In this document: positions 1-9,230 of the stretch, piece after piece | Numbering within the stretch: position 1 is the stretch's first letter | Layout of the letters: every line of letters begins with the position of its first letter | NCBI GenBank assembly: GCA_032353305.1 | Contig: JAUCNG010368816.1 | Coordinates: forward strand, 1 to 11,661 | Direction: 5' to 3' | Source of the DNA: Cephalothrix spiralis | Lineage: Eukaryota; Nemertea; Palaeonemertea; Archinemertea; Cephalotrichidae | Length of the DNA stretch: 11,661 nucleotides | Notes under the pieces: generated by a model | The model's input: only the letters and a program-made list of their open reading frames with translations | Told to the model about the DNA's origin: nothing | Database searches by the model: none | Made by a program: the position numbers and the translations under genes

Positions 1-987
1 TAGATTGTAACGTTACTGCGCGGTCGTCGATATAGAATCAGCAAGGCTATTTTCAGAATAAAGCAGAGCTAATGGCAGCTCTGCATTCTGCATAGGTGAA
101 TGAAAACGAACTTTGAGCTTACACATTTCATTGCAATAACAAATTTCAAACAGTGAATAAAAAATGTTTGTACAAAATATTCTATACACAGTCAGAATTT
201 TGTAACTGACGGATTTCTGTCGAATCTAAATTAGAGGATCTTAGAGAGAATGACAATACCAGTTAAACTCTAATACAATCATCATTTATCTTTACCTTGT
301 CACTGGTAGCAGCTGATTTGTCAAAACGATAATCATTAAGCTGTCAAGATATATTTTGCTACAGTGAATGAAGAGAATGTCTTCAAGCAAATTGTGTCAT
401 CCTTTACATCAAAAATACTTTAATATCTAAATGGCCAATTTCTAAACAAATAAATTCTCCTACGTTGAGTTTTTATTTTTAGATCAGCATCTCATAATAA
501 CTACTTCAGCTTCGATTTGCCGGGAAACTTGCTAGACTTTATCGATGTTGGAAGGGCCAATCAAAGTGTAGCTCCAACCTAGGTGGTGAGGTGTTTTTCG
601 GTCACTGATCTCACTTTCAAGACCACTTGGGTATCAGGAGGCTTATGTCAGGAAAGTAAGATAAATTTATATTATAGCCACCTTCCTTTTTTGCACACGG
701 TTATTTACAAAATTTTCTGCGGCACAGATTTTTTTAGGCAAAATTTTGCAAAATATTTTCGTAAAAAGAGTGGGCGTCTTTACCCGGGTCTGAGAAGTGA
801 AAAGAAAAGTCAACTTAGGAACTAAGTGATGGTTTGGGTGGGTGTTTTGAGGTGGAGTCTGCTATATGTAAGTGTTGAAAATGTCAAGTTAGTGACAAGG
901 TAGGGTGGCAATTTAAACTGTGATAATTATGTTACGTTGGTGCCTGCAAGACAACATCCCTCCCTGCCAGTCCCGCATATCAGCTAG
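1..987. other. A+T-rich non-coding DNA, no gene seen
   Basis: No protein family, RNA gene or clear repeat was recognised. The longest open frame (583-825, plus) begins with GTG rather than ATG, and its 80-residue translation resembles no known family. It is best read as a chance frame. The stretch is probably intergenic or intronic. Confidence 0.6.
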
Positions 988-1046
988 AAATTATTCTAGG
1001 GTTAGTAGAGATTGTGATAAATCTATACTGCCCTTGGAGACAAGAT
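988..1046 (+). repeat. Left arm of diverged inverted repeat
   Basis: The plus-strand sequence from about 988 to 1046 matches the reverse complement of about 1530-1581. The best block is ctgcccttgg(a/g)gacaagat, ending at 1046. Upstream of it lie alignable blocks tagtagagat and aaattatt, with a few small gaps. The arms are about 480 bp apart. They could be terminal inverted repeats of one ~590-bp element, or two members of one repeat family in opposite orientation. The right arm is continuous with a copy of the short repeat family at 1507-1548, which favours the second reading. Confidence 0.5.
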
Positions 1047-1506
1047 ACGGCAAACAAGCCATGTACGTATTATGATGGATGAACAAAGTCATGTCCATCC
1101 ATATTTGTTGACTTAACAATAAAAAGGCAATTCTGAAAGAATTTATACCAACAACGTCATTTTTTCATTCTCTTATCAAAGAAAAGATTTCCTCAACAGT
1201 GCGGATTTAGAAGTCTAATCTTCCGAGTTCAATTTCCATCAAGATATTAAAGCAGCATACACGCTGATGGAAATAAAACTTAAAAACAAGGTGCCTGGAA
1301 CCTTCCCTCAAGATGAACCATCCCAAAGTTAAAGTGTCAACAGAGTCAAAAACTCGACAAGAGGGAGGATCAGGGATTATATTTTTAAAATGAAGGTAAA
1401 ATAGAAAAGATTATAAAATTCTCACTGAGGATTGTAGAAGAAATCGAACTTCTCAGACATAACTAGCTGGAAAGAGGTGCAGTCACTAAGGAGCAAACAG
1501 CAAGGC

Positions 1507-1548
1507 AGGAGGCAGTGTGCTGAAGAACCATCTTGTCCCCAAGGGCAG
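1507..1548 (-). repeat. Short dispersed repeat, copy 1
   Basis: On the minus strand this shares the order CTTGGG, then TTCTTCA, then an ACTGCCTCC block with two other places in the window (1601-1650 and 2718-2750). It carries a few extra bases (gacaagatg) between CTTGGG and TTCTTCA. The part from 1530 upward is also the right arm of the inverted repeat starting at 988. It is probably a fragment of a SINE-like or other short non-coding element. No coding sense is visible. Confidence 0.5.
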
Positions 1549-1581
1549 TTTCGATTTATCTCTACGTACCAATAAATTTTG
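1530..1581 (-). repeat. Right arm of diverged inverted repeat
   Basis: This is the partner of 988-1046 in inverted orientation. The core atcttgtccccaagggcag (1530-1548) differs from the left arm at one base. Similarity continues more weakly through the gatttatctctac and aataaattt blocks. Confidence 0.5.
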
Positions 1582-1600
1582 AAGGCGAATCTCAAAATTA

Positions 1601-1750
1601 AGGAGCAGTGCGTAGGAGTATGATGAAGAACATGCCCAAGGTTATTCTTTATGAAAAGTAGTGTCGAGCCCGGGTCTCGAACCCGGTACCTCTTGATCTA
1701 AAGACCAGAGTTCTACCACATCTCTACCGAGGCCAACATATCACACTCTC
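1601..1750 (-). repeat. Short dispersed repeat, copy 2, with tRNA-like module
   Basis: Members of the family share gaagaacatgcccaag (plus sense 1625-1640), then a variable ~10 bases, then gaaaagtagtg, and at the far end tcacactct. The same blocks in the same order occur at 2718-2790. This copy differs by holding a tRNA-sized segment (1663-1733) between the agtagtg and gccaa blocks. If read as a tRNA-derived SINE, transcription would run on the minus strand, with the tRNA-like head first and the 1650-1601 part as body. However, sequence shared with the other copy also lies beyond the tRNA 5' end, which is unusual for a SINE. Confidence 0.5.
1663..1733 (-). repeat. tRNA-like sequence (SINE head or tRNA pseudogene)
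   Basis: On the minus strand the segment fits standard tRNA numbering. It has a T arm with a perfect 5-bp stem, CCGGG/CCCGG, around a TTCGAGA loop (plus 1670-1686), giving the pol III B box GGTTCGAGACC. It has a D-loop-like TAGAGATGTGGTAGAA segment as A box, and a seven-base anticodon loop CTTTAGA. The anticodon stem has two mismatches, the acceptor ends (GCCTCGG and GCTCGAC) pair at only about three of seven positions, and the nominal anticodon TTA would read a stop codon. It is therefore a tRNA-derived repeat or pseudogene, not a working tRNA. The B box could still bind TFIIIC. The parent tRNA was not identified. Confidence 0.6.
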
Positions 1751-2302
1751 AATCGTATTGAAGGGTTATAATAAAAGGAGACTGAATGAAATACAATTTT
1801 GTCGTGACAGCGTTATTATATTGCTCATGTTAATCAAACCAAATCATGAACCAAATCTATTTTAATAAAATAGATAAAAGTGAGGAAACGCAAGAACGGC
1901 AGGATGCTACCTTATAGAAAAATCTCCTTGTAATCTAGATAATGACTGTTATTATATTATATAGACAGCCCTACAATCGCCGGCGGCTTTTTTAAAGAGT
2001 CTGCCATTTTTTATGAACAGCGTAACTTTTCTCATTTAAAGGTCAATGTCAGAATTAAATCAATGGTATATACAAATAAACCAGTAATGAACTCATGTTG
2101 CATAATAGAATCATAATATCATAATAAATATACTGTCTTTCATCTCAGTTTACAGCAAATTATTTAATTCCTGTCAGGTATGCTCTTTATCAAGGCACAA
2201 ATGAAATATTCCTCAAACCACACCCATGATATACAGGATAGATAATTGCGTTCAATTGTGTATCTTATCTTAGCCGCTAACTAGCTTTGACAGCTAATTG
2301 CG

Positions 2303-2344
2303 AATCCTTGTTTTACCTGAACAAAATATGAAATCCTTGTTTTA
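2303..2344 (+). repeat. Short tandem duplication, 29-bp period
   Basis: The 13-mer aatccttgtttta occurs at 2303-2315 and again at 2332-2344. It is a small local duplication inside a stretch (1760-2500) where nothing else was recognised. Confidence 0.5.
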
Positions 2345-2527
2345 GGTTGCCCTAGTTTGTTAAAACAAAGACAATCAATGGTTAATATAATTGTGATGAT
2401 AACTATTATGAAAGAGGAGGACAGCAATAATTTTATGCCATATTAAGCCGAACTTCTCCATTTTAGTATTAAACGATTTACAGTGTGATTTAAGGTAGAT
2501 ATCGCACGATGGTGAATGATATGAAAG

Positions 2528-2582
2528 TCGGGCTTGTCACCGAATCTTCATCTTATGGTGAGGGCGTTAGATGACTAGCTCA
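2528..2582 (-). repeat. Weak tRNA-like segment, possible SINE head
   Basis: Read on the minus strand, the segment runs TGAGCTAGTCATCTAACGC (A-box-like), then CCCTCACCATAAGATGAAG (an anticodon-arm-like stretch), then TTCGGTGACAAGCCCGA. The last part is a T-arm-like hairpin whose B box matches the consensus except at its centre. Spacing resembles a tRNA, but the stems are poor. It lies on the same strand as the 2718-2790 repeat copy and downstream of it, so the two could belong to one ~300-bp element. It could also be a chance resemblance. Confidence 0.25.
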
Positions 2583-2717
2583 TATGGACACAGACCGTTC
2601 GTTTTATGACCATTAACCCTTAGGCCTGTAGAACTATCCCGCACTCTAATCTATTTTCTATATTGCGGTTCACCCCGAAAAGAGGGACTCAATGTATTTA
2701 ACCTGACCGAGCCACCC

Positions 2718-2790
2718 AGGAGGCAGTGTACGCTGAAGAACATGCCCAAGCTCTTCTCGGCGGAAAGTAGTGCCAAAGGATCACACTCTA
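2718..2790 (-). repeat. Short dispersed repeat, copy 3, lacking tRNA module
   Basis: Plus-sense blocks aggaggcagtg, ctgaagaacatgcccaag (2733-2750), gaaagtagtg (2763-2772), ccaa and tcacactct (2781-2789) match copies 1 and 2 in order. Where copy 2 carries the tRNA-like segment, this copy passes directly from agtagtg to ccaa. The gap is 69 bp, almost exactly the length of the tRNA-like module. Confidence 0.55.
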
Positions 2791-3860
2791 AATTCAGATG
2801 CAAATTGGTTAAATGTATACCTCTGTGGCAAATATATATAAAGAATTAGGTTCGTGCTAACGCACTCAACTAAATGTTATAATAGCAGAAACCACTCTCT
2901 TTCAAAACGTTAACCTTTAAATAACAACAAAATATACGAGCTCGAAGAATTGTTTAATAGGATAAACTAAGGCGCAAGGCCATAGCCATTGACACAGCAA
3001 GGAACTATAGAACACAATTTATTAAAATCAAGCACCCATTTTGTTGTCATTAGTGGCTAAAATATCACAATCATGTTCCCTTATTCGGAATATTTGTCTA
3101 AAAACGTATCATGTTGATCTTAAGATCTTGTCAATTAGGGTTTCCTATTCCCTAAATTAAGAATTCATAATAACAAGGAATATTCATTTCCGATTAACAC
3201 TCGTCACAAGGATTGAAGATTACATTTTTTTGTTCATGTGTTAGTTGATATCACAGATTTCCAATGTAAAAGCACTAAAAAGTTTTAAGGGGAAAAATCA
3301 CCTAAGGTATTAGTTTTAACATCAAAGAAAATGAGATAATAATATCCGGAAATGCCCTGTCTGCTGAAATAATGAGCATGAATCTTAAAGCATCTTATAG
3401 CAAGGGATCACTCTCAGGAGAGAGAAAATTAGTTAACATCATTTGTCATAACTGTGTGTAATCAATTGAGACAAGAAGATCTTTAACAAATTATAGAATT
3501 GCATGCTATGGCAGAGAGATTCGGAAACTAATTACACTATGTTGGCTCTATGTTAAGATATTTCTTTAACATGCTCGTCTCTGTGTGTAAATGGAAGATG
3601 CATCAGTTGAAAACCTGAAGATCGTAGTGTCAACTAAAACGATACGAGGCAACAACCAGTGCATTGCTCCAGGCTGCATGGTTTGGGTAAATGCAATTAC
3701 AGTGCATACAGTTCATGCACAAAAACTAACCCAGCGGGCTATTTGATAAGTTGATGTATACCTTAGGACCGTCTCCTCGGCTCTCCTGGGCCGGAGTCCT
3801 GGCTATATACTCTTACACCTCCGAATAAGATAAACCCATTACGTTCAGTTTTGGAAATGG
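2791..3860. other. A+T-rich non-coding DNA, no gene seen
   Basis: No family was recognised on either strand. It holds a perfect 12-bp palindrome GATCTTAAGATC (about 3117-3128) and a short 51-codon open frame (3591-3746), both of which may be chance. Confidence 0.5.
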
Positions 3861-3863
3861 CAG

Positions 3864-4088
3864 CCATCTTGGATCCACCATTATGAAATATGTTATCGAT
3901 TATTATAATTCATAACAACAGCGTTCCTGTTTCTAGATATAGGTTTTTATGGTCGATAAAAGCCTACGAATCTATTTCTTAAACCACCACATGTCTTATC
4001 TGCGTCGTGGTGGTGGTGGTCATCTTAGATCCGTCATTATTGAAATATCCCAAATTGCGATTATAGGAAGATATAAACAGATATAAAC
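3864..4088 (+). repeat. Two diverged copies of a ccatcttggatcc repeat unit
   Basis: Copy one starts ccatcttggatccaccatta (3864), followed by tgaaatat. Copy two starts catcttagatccgtcattat (4021), followed by tgaaatat. The unit starts are 156 bp apart, and a weaker cgattat block follows in each. Between them is a short GTG run (about 4006-4020), and the second unit ends with a perfect 10-bp doublet agatataaac (4069-4088). Units with 'ggc(a/g)gccatcttggat' are familiar in marine invertebrate repeats. Whether this is an old tandem array or two neighbouring insertions cannot be decided by eye. Confidence 0.5.
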
Positions 4089-4089
4089 C

Positions 4090-6300
4090 TGAACTTTGCG
4101 TCTAGACCTCACATGGGTGTGGCTTTACAAATACACCTAGTGATGTAATATTAGTTCCACATCCTCCAAATTGTGACTTAATTATACATTGACCATATCG
4201 CTGCTAGTGATCATGATCTTGTCTTTCAAATAAAATAAATTTGCTACAAATCTGTCTTACAACAACTGAGCTACATAAGTTGCGTAACCCTTTTCATGGC
4301 TCTCGACCGATGAAGTTAAGTATTACCAAGGTCCAATCTCTCGATATTTAGGGTGTGGAAAATGGGACAAGAGGTTCTTCAGGAGAATCGTCGTAGCTCC
4401 CTTAGTTATCATGACCCGATCTGCACCAAATCTTTTTTATTCGGGAGAAAATACCAGGTTCTCAAGTAGGCATTTTTTGCAATATTAATAAAATATTCGT
4501 AAGTAACAATATTGGGAACACACTGTATACATGTGTGCATTCATCAGATTTGAAGACATCACCGAAGTTTAAGTCACCATGAACGAGATGATCGACTCTT
4601 CTGTGTGATTCTGTTGATTTTAACTTACATATTTCCTAATATTGGACCCAGCGATAAAATTTACCATAAACCCGGGAAGACACGTAGAAGCTAACTATAA
4701 GTGACATTTCAAATGTTACATTTATTTGCCATGGGTATATCATCTGTCAATGTCGACAAACACATAAATGACAAAGGATAGAAATCATAGAATCAGGATG
4801 ATAACGGTCCAGGAGATCTAAATTTTGGTTTTTAATATGTTTCTCCTATATCACTATTTGGTTGAGAGGATGAGAAGCTATCAAAAGAAAGGAGTTGCCG
4901 TCAGCAAAGTCATAAATTGCCTTGTACATCTTTATCAAAATATAGTTTTCTCAAGTTCGATGCGGTTAATTTTCATTACTTCTCTTTCATATTACATCTA
5001 ATAGTCATATAAATCTCCAAAAACGGAACTATAATTGGGTATCTCACAGTGTATCTCAATTTATGAAATCGTCTATTGTCTCGAAACTGCCAATTACATT
5101 TTCAGCGCATAAAATACTTAAATTGTCTCATAAAACACTTAACAGTTCACTATTAAACACAGTGAAGCTGAGTGAAGCCATCAAAACTGCATCTATTTTT
5201 GGCTGAGTTTTGGATTTACTTTAATACGATTTAACTGTAAACACTGTGAGGATGAGAAGAATCTACAAAACACCATGTCCAGAGGGCGCATATTGAATCA
5301 CGTGATTATTTGCCTACGTCACAGCTCTATCGTCGATAGACCAAATTTTACCTCAAATTTGAAATCGGTATCTTTATCTCGTGATTAAAATCAAATTAAC
5401 TAAAAGAGCTACAGGTTCAAGTTTTTCGATATAGGTTTCTAAGATGTTCTATTAGCAAACTGAAGTTATGTTATCTCGATTAAGAATTTCAATCCCCTTT
5501 AAAAACGAGGATTTTAAAAGAAATGAAAAACTCTGATGATGTCAGCCATATAGACACCGTATAAAACCCATAACCAACAGGATGAAACTCAAATTGGGTC
5601 GATGTTTTTGTATATTTACCAACATAAATAGTCATTTTCCTTACAATTGATATCAACGAGAACAGAATAAACGAAGAAAACCTTAATGAATTATCCTAAA
5701 GATAATACATCATACGCATAGATTAACGGATTTCCGACCATTTAGATATCAAACGGCAAACCTAGCACCTTAAGCTATCGTTTAAACATGAAGGAAATGA
5801 GAATTTTCGCATGATGGTGTAAAAAGTGGCTATACTGATTGAGTTGGTAAAAATGTTGGTGTAATTTTGTCGGGCAAAATGCCTACGGAAACTTGTGTCA
5901 TGACTCTATTATCAAATTACATTTGACATTTCTAAAATAAAAGCCGTCTGCAAAATAAGCTGGGGAATTCAAAACGAAATTTTAAGAAAACTAATACCAA
6001 TATTGCCTTCAGGGAAATATTAATACAGATAAAACAGAAATCGGCGATAATATCATCGTTTTTGAATTGAAATTTGAGACGGAAATTGAAGAAATAAGAT
6101 GAATTAGGACTAGTGTCTCTCGAAATTATGTGCATGAGGATGACTTAAGGTTCACCTTAATTATAGGAAATTTACCTCGGAGATATACTGAACCTTAAAG
6201 AAGGACAATTCCTTTCTCGAACTAAGAAAGAAGTTGCAACTTCCATAGAATACCGAAAAACTGATGTTACCTGTGATTTAAGCAGGGACCTATTACAGGC
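4090..6300. other. A+T-rich non-coding DNA, no gene seen
   Basis: No gene or known element was recognised. Small palindromes occur: atcacgtgat (5297-5306), ctatcg-t-cgatag (about 5329-5341) and ttaaggt-tc-accttaa (6145-6160). A diverged direct repeat aacac(a/t)gtga(a/g)g is seen near 5156 and 5240. The open frame on the minus strand at 5932-6135 resembles nothing known. Confidence 0.5.
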
Positions 6301-6312
6301 TTAACATATTTA

Positions 6313-6474
6313 GACCGATGTTCAGTACAAAAATATTGTCATTATTACTTAATTTGATGATTTCAATTAAGTTTTCTGGGGTCTAATCGATTAGCCGGGG
6401 TCTATCGATAATTAGACCCAGTCACATGACACCCACTCATCCAATCACATTCATAATAGAAACTAACATCGGTC
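6313..6474. mobile_element. MITE-like element with 10-bp terminal inverted repeats
   Basis: The left end gaccgatgtt (6313-6322) and right end aacatcggtc (6465-6474) are perfect inverted complements. Each is flanked by the trinucleotide tta (6310-6312 and 6475-6477), as a target-site duplication would be. A second inverted pair lies inside: tggggtctaat near 6377 and attagaccca at 6411-6420. The centre holds a perfect 12-bp palindrome ctaatcgattag (6383-6394) and tatcgata (6403-6410). A 162-bp element with no open frame and a 3-bp TTA duplication fits a non-autonomous DNA transposon. TWA duplications are typical of PIF/Harbinger elements. The superfamily is inference, and the middle could also be read as a stand-alone hairpin. 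Confidence 0.55.
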
Positions 6475-6479
6475 TTATA

Positions 6480-7990
6480 CGTAATAACATTAAATGATCA
6501 TCTATAAACAAGCATCTTCGAGAACGCCAATACTATTTTCCTATAGATCATTCATCCCGGTGTCTTCCTCCTGGAATTATTTATAGATACAGGTCAAGAA
6601 GTTAAACTATATAGTTTCTGTACTTTTCATGATCACGTGCTGAGATGGTCAGAGTTAAAAATAATCCCAGGTGGCACTCTTCGTTACAGTATTATATATG
6701 CAAGTTGCTTGTTTATAGATGATCAGTTTATGGTAATAGTTTATAAAAGCACCATTCCATGGGCCTCCCAAGCTGCCATATGACATGCTTAGTCATTGCC
6801 AGCTGATGAAATAGTAAGAATTCCAAAACAGGGCACAGGCATATTGTAGATCATTATATCGTCCAAGGTCACCTCAACGGTAAAATATACCAAACACTGT
6901 TGTTGTTTTTGAGGAGATAGCCTTGAACGATTTGACACAAAGGTGATTAGCCTAAGCTTAAGTCTTGGCACGAAAGCGATAAAAGTAGCCATATAGGCCT
7001 AGCGGCGAAGTACTTCATTGCAAGAAATATATTTACTTAACGTCGTATATATTTCCGGTGCTCTATTTCTATCCATTAAAAACGGAACTCCCTAAGGTAC
7101 TTTTTAAAAGTACTCGATATACTAACATAAATAACACCACGTGACCTTGAACTGTGAAGTGAACTAATCAAGCCCAATGCGCTCTCTCTTGACCTATTAG
7201 CTTATGAAGGCGCTAGAGAATGTACAGTTAAATCGTCTGCAAACTAATCCAAATCAGCCAAAAATTGTGTGGTTTTTGATTGGTTATTAGCGGAATCTCA
7301 AATAATGACGTCAAGCCAAAAAAAGAATTCGAGAAAATAGAAATCATCTCGCAGCAGGACTTCAAAGCCGCACAAGATTAGAGAAACCGAACATGCATTG
7401 GTGGGCGCAGCTTTCGTTAGTGATTGCATTTAATATTCATAGCATGATGGCAGTGGCCTTCTAGCTTTATTATGACCCTGGGAAAGAAGATGAAGGTGAC
7501 TATCAGGTCGGATTGCTATTCAGACGTCATTGTGCATTTTGATTAAAAGAGTAATTTCAGTTTAGCTTTCTAGATACTTGTGAGGTCGGTACCAATCAAA
7601 TCGCAGGATACGTTTCTATGGTTTCAGCCGTTCATCTGAGAACAAAGGACTTGAAGTAATTATCGATTTCGACGTCATTTTAAATAAATGTTAAACAAGT
7701 GATTATCAATTTAGATCTTAGGGAAACTATGAACTGCCTATGAATGTAATCGTGGCACTCAAACAACCAACCTCAATTAAAATATTATGTACATTTTATA
7801 AGTACCCATTTAACCTCGAACATCAGAAGATTAAAACATAAAATTGATAAGTCCCCTGTTGCACATGTCCATAAATCTAACTTAAATCAGGTGATACAAA
7901 TTAAATTTTATTATTCGACTAGAACATTTCAATTTCAAATCCTCATTAATAATGCCGCAATAATTATTAAACATAATAAAGATAATACCA
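6480..7990. other. Non-coding DNA, no gene seen
   Basis: No protein or RNA gene was recognised. The minus-strand frame 6789-6992 (67 residues) matches nothing known. A 17-bp palindrome gtactttt-t-aaaagtac lies at 7097-7113, and three GACGTCA motifs are listed separately. Confidence 0.5.
7278..7313. promoter_or_regulatory. Possible CCAAT box and CRE palindrome
   Basis: An inverted CCAAT motif (gattgg, 7278-7283) lies 22 bp upstream of a full cyclic-AMP response element TGACGTCA (7306-7313). Two further GACGTCA motifs follow at 7523-7529 and 7671-7677. CREB/ATF-type proteins bind such sites. No gene was found nearby to give them a target, so regulatory function is speculative. Confidence 0.2.
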
Positions 7991-8000
7991 TATTGTTATA

Positions 8001-8279
8001 ACAGCACAGTACTCATTGTGCAGCCATGGTTTAAAAGTTACAACCCACAAGAAAATAAATACCGATGTGCCAGGGTACATATTATTGCACTGGATACGTA
8101 ACCTGCGGTGACTTATCAGGTGCAATAATGATACTTGTTCGGGTGTCAGTTTGACGTAGTTTCATACCGCCTGACCAACAATATGAAGTATGATATAAGA
8201 TCTAGGAACGAGGATGATGTTTCTTTAGCACACTACTATATGCCAAGCAGCCATATTGTTTTGGGAGAAATTGTGCTGT
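8001..8279. repeat. Possible small inverted-repeat element
   Basis: acagcaca (8001-8008) and tgtgctgt (8272-8279) are perfect inverted complements, extending to 10 of 11 with the adjoining bases. The flanks tata and aata are similar. Inside lies another inverted pair, attattgcac (8081-8090) and gtgcaataat (8120-8129). The right end also forms a hairpin on its own with acagcacaa (8284-8292). The arms are short, so this is tentative. Confidence 0.25.
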
Positions 8280-8292
8280 AATAACAGCACAA
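8271..8292. repeat. Perfect hairpin, 9-bp stem and 4-base loop
   Basis: ttgtgctgt and acagcacaa pair perfectly around the loop aata. The sequence ataacagcaca in its right half also occurs at 7998-8008. It may be the end of a small transposable element. No run of T follows it that would make it a pol III stop. Confidence 0.4.
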
Positions 8293-8299
8293 ATCTTGC

Positions 8300-9111
8300 T
8301 CGGTTACTTTTCCAATTTTAGCATTTAATATGATTTTACTCAAGACATCACAGATTATAAGGAGCTACATTATCAGGACTACAAAAAGGAATCGAGCGGA
8401 AATTAGAAAATGTAAATTCTTTTAAGAATACAAAACCCAGATTTATTGAGCTGAACTAAACGAAAGGAGCTAAGTTTAAAACTTCCGACATTCCAAGGAT
8501 AAGAAAACCTTTCCTATAAAAACAAGAGATCGAATCAATACTTGTCAACAGAAGAATCATAGCAAGTCATAATTTACATGAATTTTAATAACAAAAACAT
8601 TCAAAAAGAAAAACTGTTATTTTAGAAAACGCAAACATGTTGTTTTAGGAATAAATGAAATTTACATTTAAATGACCAGGCCTAAGCATCAAACATTCTC
8701 CTGATCTTGTCACCTGGTCGTCATAGAAACCCTCATGATTTTGCGCACGCATAGTTACAGAAAGAGATGTAAGGATGAGAAAGAAATATGGTTTGATCGA
8801 GATAGTTGTTTTTTAATACCGAACAAAAGACTAAAGAGCCACAAAAGCCCACAATAGCATAAATTTAACCGGTAAATGGGAGTGAAGAAATAATCGCATT
8901 TCAAACAAGACAGGTTTTACAGATTTTTATCAGCAATATCGGTATATCTTTAAGAAAATCTTTAAAATACATTGTGTTAAAAAATACAGACAAAACATCG
9001 TATTTTGAAATACATTAATAACTTCTTTTGGTTTGAACCTGAAGTCGATGCTTTTAAAATATTTATTTATAAGTATCATTTCGTCGCGCGGCGGCTCTCT
9101 TTTGTCGTTTC
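8300..9111. other. A+T-rich non-coding DNA, no gene seen
   Basis: Nothing recognised apart from a 7-bp inverted pair gaccagg/cctggtc (8674-8680 and 8713-8719). The plus-strand frame that starts at 9005 runs across the LTR and into the antisense of the integrase remnant, so it is a shadow. Confidence 0.5.
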
Positions 9112-9230
9112 TGTTATGGATTTCCTATGTGTACTGATCTTACCCCCTCGAGGTTACTCTAACGATTGCGATTTAGACAATAAAACATGGCGCTCACGAA
9201 ACATGCGTTTTCTATATTGTACTCGGAACA
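9112..9230 (+). mobile_element. Probable retrotransposon LTR (right end), plus orientation
   Basis: The right boundary is supported. The segment ends ...ctcggaaca at 9230, a CA end, and the next base begins a tRNA-Leu primer-binding site. A polyadenylation signal aataaa (9179-9184) lies 46 bases before the end, as expected in the R region of a short LTR. The left boundary is a guess, placed at the TGTTATGG at 9112. TGTGTACTG at 9128 is another possible start. LTRs of 100-200 bp are usual for many invertebrate Ty3/Gypsy elements. No second LTR copy was seen in the window, and no target duplication could be defined. Confidence 0.45.

Noticed and set aside
583-825. 80-codon plus-strand open frame
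   Set aside because: It starts with GTG and has no recognisable domain. Frames of this size are expected by chance in 11.6 kb of eukaryotic DNA.
1663-1733. Functional tRNA (TTA anticodon suppressor)
   Set aside because: The acceptor stem does not pair, the anticodon stem has mismatches, and the segment lies inside a dispersed repeat.
3591-3746. 51-codon ATG frame with a CIAPGC motif, faintly like the start of a THAP zinc finger
   Set aside because: The remaining THAP residues (second Cys/His pair, AVPTIF-like motif) are absent, and the resemblance rests on a few residues.
4004-4020. GTG trinucleotide run as a microsatellite
   Set aside because: Only about five units, too short to call. It is mentioned inside the repeat entry.
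5520-5560. TGATGAT resembling a C box of a C/D snoRNA
   Set aside because: No matching D box (CTGA) with terminal stem was found at a suitable distance.
5932-6135. 67-codon minus-strand frame
   Set aside because: Low complexity (Phe/Ile-rich), no family resemblance, likely chance in A+T-rich DNA.
6789-6992. 67-codon minus-strand frame
   Set aside because: No family resemblance and no splice or promoter context that would support an exon.
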